Part shown: piece by piece, positions 5,237 to 7,678 of the stretch
How positions within the stretch are numbered: position 1 is the first letter of the stretch
Layout: each line of letters starts with the position of its first letter
NCBI GenBank assembly: GCA_012797505.1
Contig: JAAZOZ010000044.1
Location: 1-7,678, forward strand
Origin: Smithella sp.
Lineage (GTDB): Bacteria; Desulfobacterota; Syntrophia; Syntrophales; Smithellaceae
DNA length: 7,678 nucleotides
Direction: 5' to 3'
Program-made: the position numbers and the translations under genes
Notes under the pieces: generated by a model
The model's input: only the letters and a program-made list of their open reading frames with translations
Database searches by the model: none
Told to the model about the DNA's origin: nothing

Positions 5237-7321
5237 ATGGCAGAAATCGTCACATTTTCCAAAGAAGGCCCAACAGGCGTCATCACCGTAAACAATCCTC
5301 CCGTAAACGCGCTGTCGCAGGCGGTCCGCGCCGGCATCAAAGCGGGCATCGAGAAAGGCATCGCGGATGCCGATATTTCGGCCATGGTGATAATCTGCGA
5401 GGGCCGGACGTTTATCGCGGGAGCGGACATTCGGGAATTCGGCCGCCCGCCGATGGAGCCGCATCTGCCGGATGTCTGTCAGTTCATTGAAGATTCTCCA
5501 AAACCGGTGATCGCGGCCATTCACGGCACTGCCCTGGGCGGAGGCCTTGAAATTCCTCTTTCCTGTCATTTCCGCATCGCTCTTCCCACAGCGAAAGTCG
5601 GCCTTCCCGAAGTGAAGCTGGGGCTTTTGCCGGGTGCGGGCGGCACACAGCGGCTGCCCCGTGTGGCGGGCGCCCGGTCGGCGCTGGAAATGATCACCTC
5701 GGGCGCGCCGGTGGCGGCGGCCAGAGCCAAAGAAATGGGCATTCTTGATGAAATTGTCGAAGGCGATCTGAAAGCGGCGGCCCTCGCTTACGCGCAAAAG
5801 GTCGTTGACCAAAAGCTTCCCATCCGCAGAGTGAGCCAGTTGAAAGCTAACGTCGAGTCGCCGACGCTTTTTGAAGATTTTGCCAAAGCCAACGCCCGCA
5901 AGTTCCGCGGTTTTCTGGCGCCCCTGAAATGCATCGAAGCCGTGAAGATCGCCACCGAACTTCCTTTCCCGGAAGGCATGAAAAAGGAACGGGAAATCTT
6001 CATCGAACTCCACGACTCGGATCAGTCCAAAGCGCAGCGCCACGTTTTCTTTGCCGAGCGCGAAGTCGTCCGCATCCCCGGCCTGCCCGATGACCACCCC
6101 ACCCGGGAAATCAGGTCCGTGGGCGTTCTGGGCGCGGGCACGATGGGCGGCGGCATCGCCATGTGCTTTGCCAATGCCGGAATTCCCGTGAAGCTGCTCG
6201 ACATGAAGCAGGAATTTCTCGACCGCGGGCTTGCCGTCATCAAAAAGAACTATGCCAATACGGTCGCCAAAGGCTCCCTGAAGCAGGAGGTCATGGACAA
6301 ACGCGTGTCGCTGATTCAGCCTACGCTGGCCTATGAAGACCTAAAAGATGTCGACCTCGTCATCGAAGCGGTCTTTGAAGACATGGCCATCAAGAAGGAA
6401 GTCTTCACGAAGCTGGACGCGGTGTGCAAAACGGGCGCGATTCTGGCCTCGAACACCTCCTACCTCAACATCGACGAAATCGCCTCCATCACAAAGAGGC
6501 CGCAGGATGTCATGGGCATGCACTTCTTCAGCCCGGCCAATGTGATGCGTCTTCTGGAAAACGTCCGCGGCGCGAAGACCTCACCCGAGGTTTACGCCAC
6601 GGCCATGAAGGTCGGAAAAAAGATCGGCAAGGTGCCGGTCCTGGTCGGCGTCTGCGACGGATTCGTCGGAAACCGGATGCTGGCCAAGCGCACCCGCGAA
6701 TGCGGCTTCATGCTGGAAGAAGGAGCGCTTCCCTGGCAGATCGACCGCGTCATTTATAATTTCGGCTTCCCGATGGGCCCCTACGCGATGGGCGACATGG
6801 CGGGCCTCGACATCGGCTGGCGAAACCGCAAGGCCAAGTTCGACTCGCTTTCGCCGCGCGAACAAAAGAACAACATCCTGGACAAAATCTGCGAAATGGG
6901 ACGCTACGGGCAGAAAACGGGTTCGGGCTTCTACAAGTATGACGAGAAGCGCAACGCGACGCCCGATCCGATGATTGAAGAGCTGATCATCAACCACTCG
7001 AAGGAAGTCGGCATCGCGCGTCGGACCATCACGGATCAGGAAATCATCGAACGCGCGATTTACTCCATGATCAACGAAGGCGCGAAGATCCTGGAGGAAG
7101 GGATCGCCGCGCGGCCCCTGGACATCGATGTGGTCTGGCTCTACGGCTACGGCTTTCCGGTGTACCTGGGCGGCCCGATGTTTTACGCCGATACGATCGG
7201 ACTCGGCAAGGTTTACGACGCAGTCCTGAAGTACCGGGATCTGGTGGGCGCCGAATACTGGACGCCCGCGCCATTGCTGGAAAAGCTGGCCAAAGAAGGA
7301 AAAGGATTTTACTCCAAATAA
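5237..7321 (+). CDS. Bifunctional enoyl-CoA hydratase/3-hydroxyacyl-CoA dehydrogenase (FadB/FadJ-type)
   Basis: The 694-aa protein starts at an ATG with AAGGAG 7 nt upstream (5224-5229); the frame is open further upstream but lacks support there. It would hydrate 2-enoyl-CoA and then oxidise L-3-hydroxyacyl-CoA with NAD+ in the cytoplasm. The crotonase domain (about 1-190) has the oxyanion motif AGADI (61-65), GGGLE with Glu105, and GLPE with Glu125, the two catalytic glutamates. A linker leads to the Rossmann domain (about 292-470) with GAGTMG (299-304), Asp322 for the NAD ribose, SNTS (405-408), and the His429/Glu441 pair in GMHFFSPA and LLENVRG. The C-terminal helical domains (about 473-694) hold Asn479 in GFVGNR and GPYAMGDMAGLD (514-525). 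The length fits the FadJ/peroxisomal multifunctional enzyme group (about 700-720 aa). No FadA-type thiolase gene adjoins it within the window. Both active sites look complete. Acyl-chain preference cannot be read from the sequence. Confidence 0.93.
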   Translation: MAEIVTFSKEGPTGVITVNNPPVNALSQAVRAGIKAGIEKGIADADISAMVIICEGRTFIAGADIREFGRPPMEPHLPDVCQFIEDSPKPVIAAIHGTALGGGLEIPLSCHFRIALPTAKVGLPEVKLGLLPGAGGTQRLPRVAGARSALEMITSGAPVAAARAKEMGILDEIVEGDLKAAALAYAQKVVDQKLPIRRVSQLKANVESPTLFEDFAKANARKFRGFLAPLKCIEAVKIATELPFPEGMKKEREIFIELHDSDQSKAQRHVFFAEREVVRIPGLPDDHPTREIRSVGVLGAGTMGGGIAMCFANAGIPVKLLDMKQEFLDRGLAVIKKNYANTVAKGSLKQEVMDKRVSLIQPTLAYEDLKDVDLVIEAVFEDMAIKKEVFTKLDAVCKTGAILASNTSYLNIDEIASITKRPQDVMGMHFFSPANVMRLLENVRGAKTSPEVYATAMKVGKKIGKVPVLVGVCDGFVGNRMLAKRTRECGFMLEEGALPWQIDRVIYNFGFPMGPYAMGDMAGLDIGWRNRKAKFDSLSPREQKNNILDKICEMGRYGQKTGSGFYKYDEKRNATPDPMIEELIINHSKEVGIARRTITDQEIIERAIYSMINEGAKILEEGIAARPLDIDVVWLYGYGFPVYLGGPMFYADTIGLGKVYDAVLKYRDLVGAEYWTPAPLLEKLAKEGKGFYSK

Positions 7322-7334
7322 AATTGATGAACTC

Positions 7335-7449
7335 GTAAAAAGCAACCCACACCGTCACCCCGGCGAAGGCCGGTGTACATAACTCATTGTAATTACTGGA
7401 TACTTTCCTTAGCCGGTATGACGAAAAGGGTGCAAAAAAGACTTTTTAC
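7335..7449. repeat. Degenerate nested palindromic intergenic element (REP/MITE-like)
   Basis: The gap of 168 bp between the dehydrogenase and synthetase genes is mostly one imperfect palindrome. The outer arms are GTAAAAAG (7335-7342) and CTTTTTAC (7442-7449), a perfect match. The inner arms (7353-7369 and 7407-7423) match at 14 of 17 positions, beginning CGTCACCCCGGC and ending GCCGGTATGACG. The left inner arm also folds on itself (CCGGC-gaag-GCCGG, 7360-7373). This layout resembles small repeats I recall from deltaproteobacterial intergenic regions. The mismatched arms suggest an old copy. It encodes nothing and could weakly terminate the upstream transcript. Confidence 0.6.
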
Positions 7450-7489
7450 CAGACCGTCAAAATTCGAAAGGGAAAATAGGGAGGGGACG

Positions 7490-7678
7490 ATGAAGTATCA
7501 GGAGGTTTACGCGCGTTCGATTTTTGAGCCCGCCACCTTTTGGGGCAAAGCCGGGGAGGCCATTGAGTGGACGAAGAAGTGGGACAAAGTGCTGGACGAC
7601 ACCAACAAGCCCTTTTACCGTTGGTTTGCAGGCGGAGAGCTGAACACCTGCTACAACGCCCTGGATTACCATGTGGCA
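7490..7678 (+). CDS. Acetyl/propionyl-CoA synthetase-type AMP-forming acyl-CoA ligase, N-terminal fragment
   Basis: Only the first 63 codons are inside the window, and the frame is still open at the last base. The ATG has a strong GGGAGG site five nt upstream (7479-7484). The segment is the N-terminal cap found in acetyl-CoA synthetases ahead of the AMP-binding domain. It shows an FEPATFWGK motif near 12-20, IEWTKKWDKVLDD at 25-37, and FYRWFAGGELNTCYNALDYH at 42-61. The RWF-GG-LNTCYNALD pattern is closest in my memory to propionyl-CoA synthetases (PrpE-like), but acetate-specific enzymes share it, so substrate is open. The catalytic motifs lie outside the window. It follows the dehydrogenase gene in the same direction with a repeat-filled gap. 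Co-transcription is possible, and I saw no GG-N10-GC promoter in the gap. Confidence 0.85.
   Translation, partial: MKYQEVYARSIFEPATFWGKAGEAIEWTKKWDKVLDDTNKPFYRWFAGGELNTCYNALDYHVA

Noticed and set aside
5204..6097. Minus-strand open frame (297 codons) over the crotonase domain, and a similar one at 6581-7345
   Set aside because: Both are shadows of the hydratase/dehydrogenase gene, with no motif and no plausible ribosome site considered convincing.
7322..7489. A sigma-54 promoter ahead of the synthetase gene
   Set aside because: No GG-N10-GC pair was found in the gap; the nearest look-alikes have GG and GC 12 or 15 bases apart.
1..7678. A defence, phage or mobile gene system
   Set aside because: All clear coding regions belong to signalling, acyl-CoA metabolism or its regulation; no nuclease, integrase, transposase, toxin or CRISPR signature was seen.

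Overview
The window looks like part of a chromosome from an anaerobic deltaproteobacterium, probably of the Syntrophaceae/Desulfobacterota type. This is inferred from four things: protein character, high GC at third codon positions, sigma-54 control of an acyl-CoA gene set, and an intergenic palindromic element flanked by GTAAAAAG/CTTTTTAC. No taxonomic marker gene is present.

Layout, left to right. (1) The C-terminal part of an HD-GYP cyclic-di-GMP phosphodiesterase-type protein (+), cut by the window start. (2) A 119-bp gap with a good sigma-70-type promoter, then a 720-aa DUF3141-type alpha/beta hydrolase (+) with a PHA-synthase-like Cys-Asp-His triad and a TerB-like helical tail. (3) Convergent to it, a 331-aa HMG-CoA lyase-family protein (-) that keeps the metal site but has Thr where the catalytic Cys should be. 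(4) Upstream of the lyase in the same direction, a sigma-54 activator (-) with an AAA+ domain and Fis-type HTH but no sensor domain. (5) Divergent from the regulator, a 694-aa two-domain enoyl-CoA hydratase/3-hydroxyacyl-CoA dehydrogenase (+). (6) A 168-bp gap holding a degenerate palindromic repeat, then the first 63 codons of an acetyl/propionyl-CoA synthetase-type enzyme (+), cut by the window end.

How it fits together. The synthetase would activate an acid to its CoA ester. The hydratase/dehydrogenase would carry out the two middle beta-oxidation steps. The lyase homologue would cleave, or make, a 3-hydroxyacyl-CoA-type C-C bond. The regulator sits between the lyase and dehydrogenase genes, and each of these has a GG-N10-GC (-24/-12) sigma-54 promoter candidate about 30 nt upstream of its start codon. 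The most coherent reading is a small sigma-54-controlled acyl-CoA catabolic regulon with a divergent, probably autoregulated activator. The HD-GYP and DUF3141 genes look like neighbours rather than proven members.

No rRNA, tRNA, CRISPR array, transposase, phage or defence gene was seen. The most unusual items are the cysteine-less lyase with a four-residue-longer active-site loop, and the paired sigma-54 promoters flanking the activator gene.
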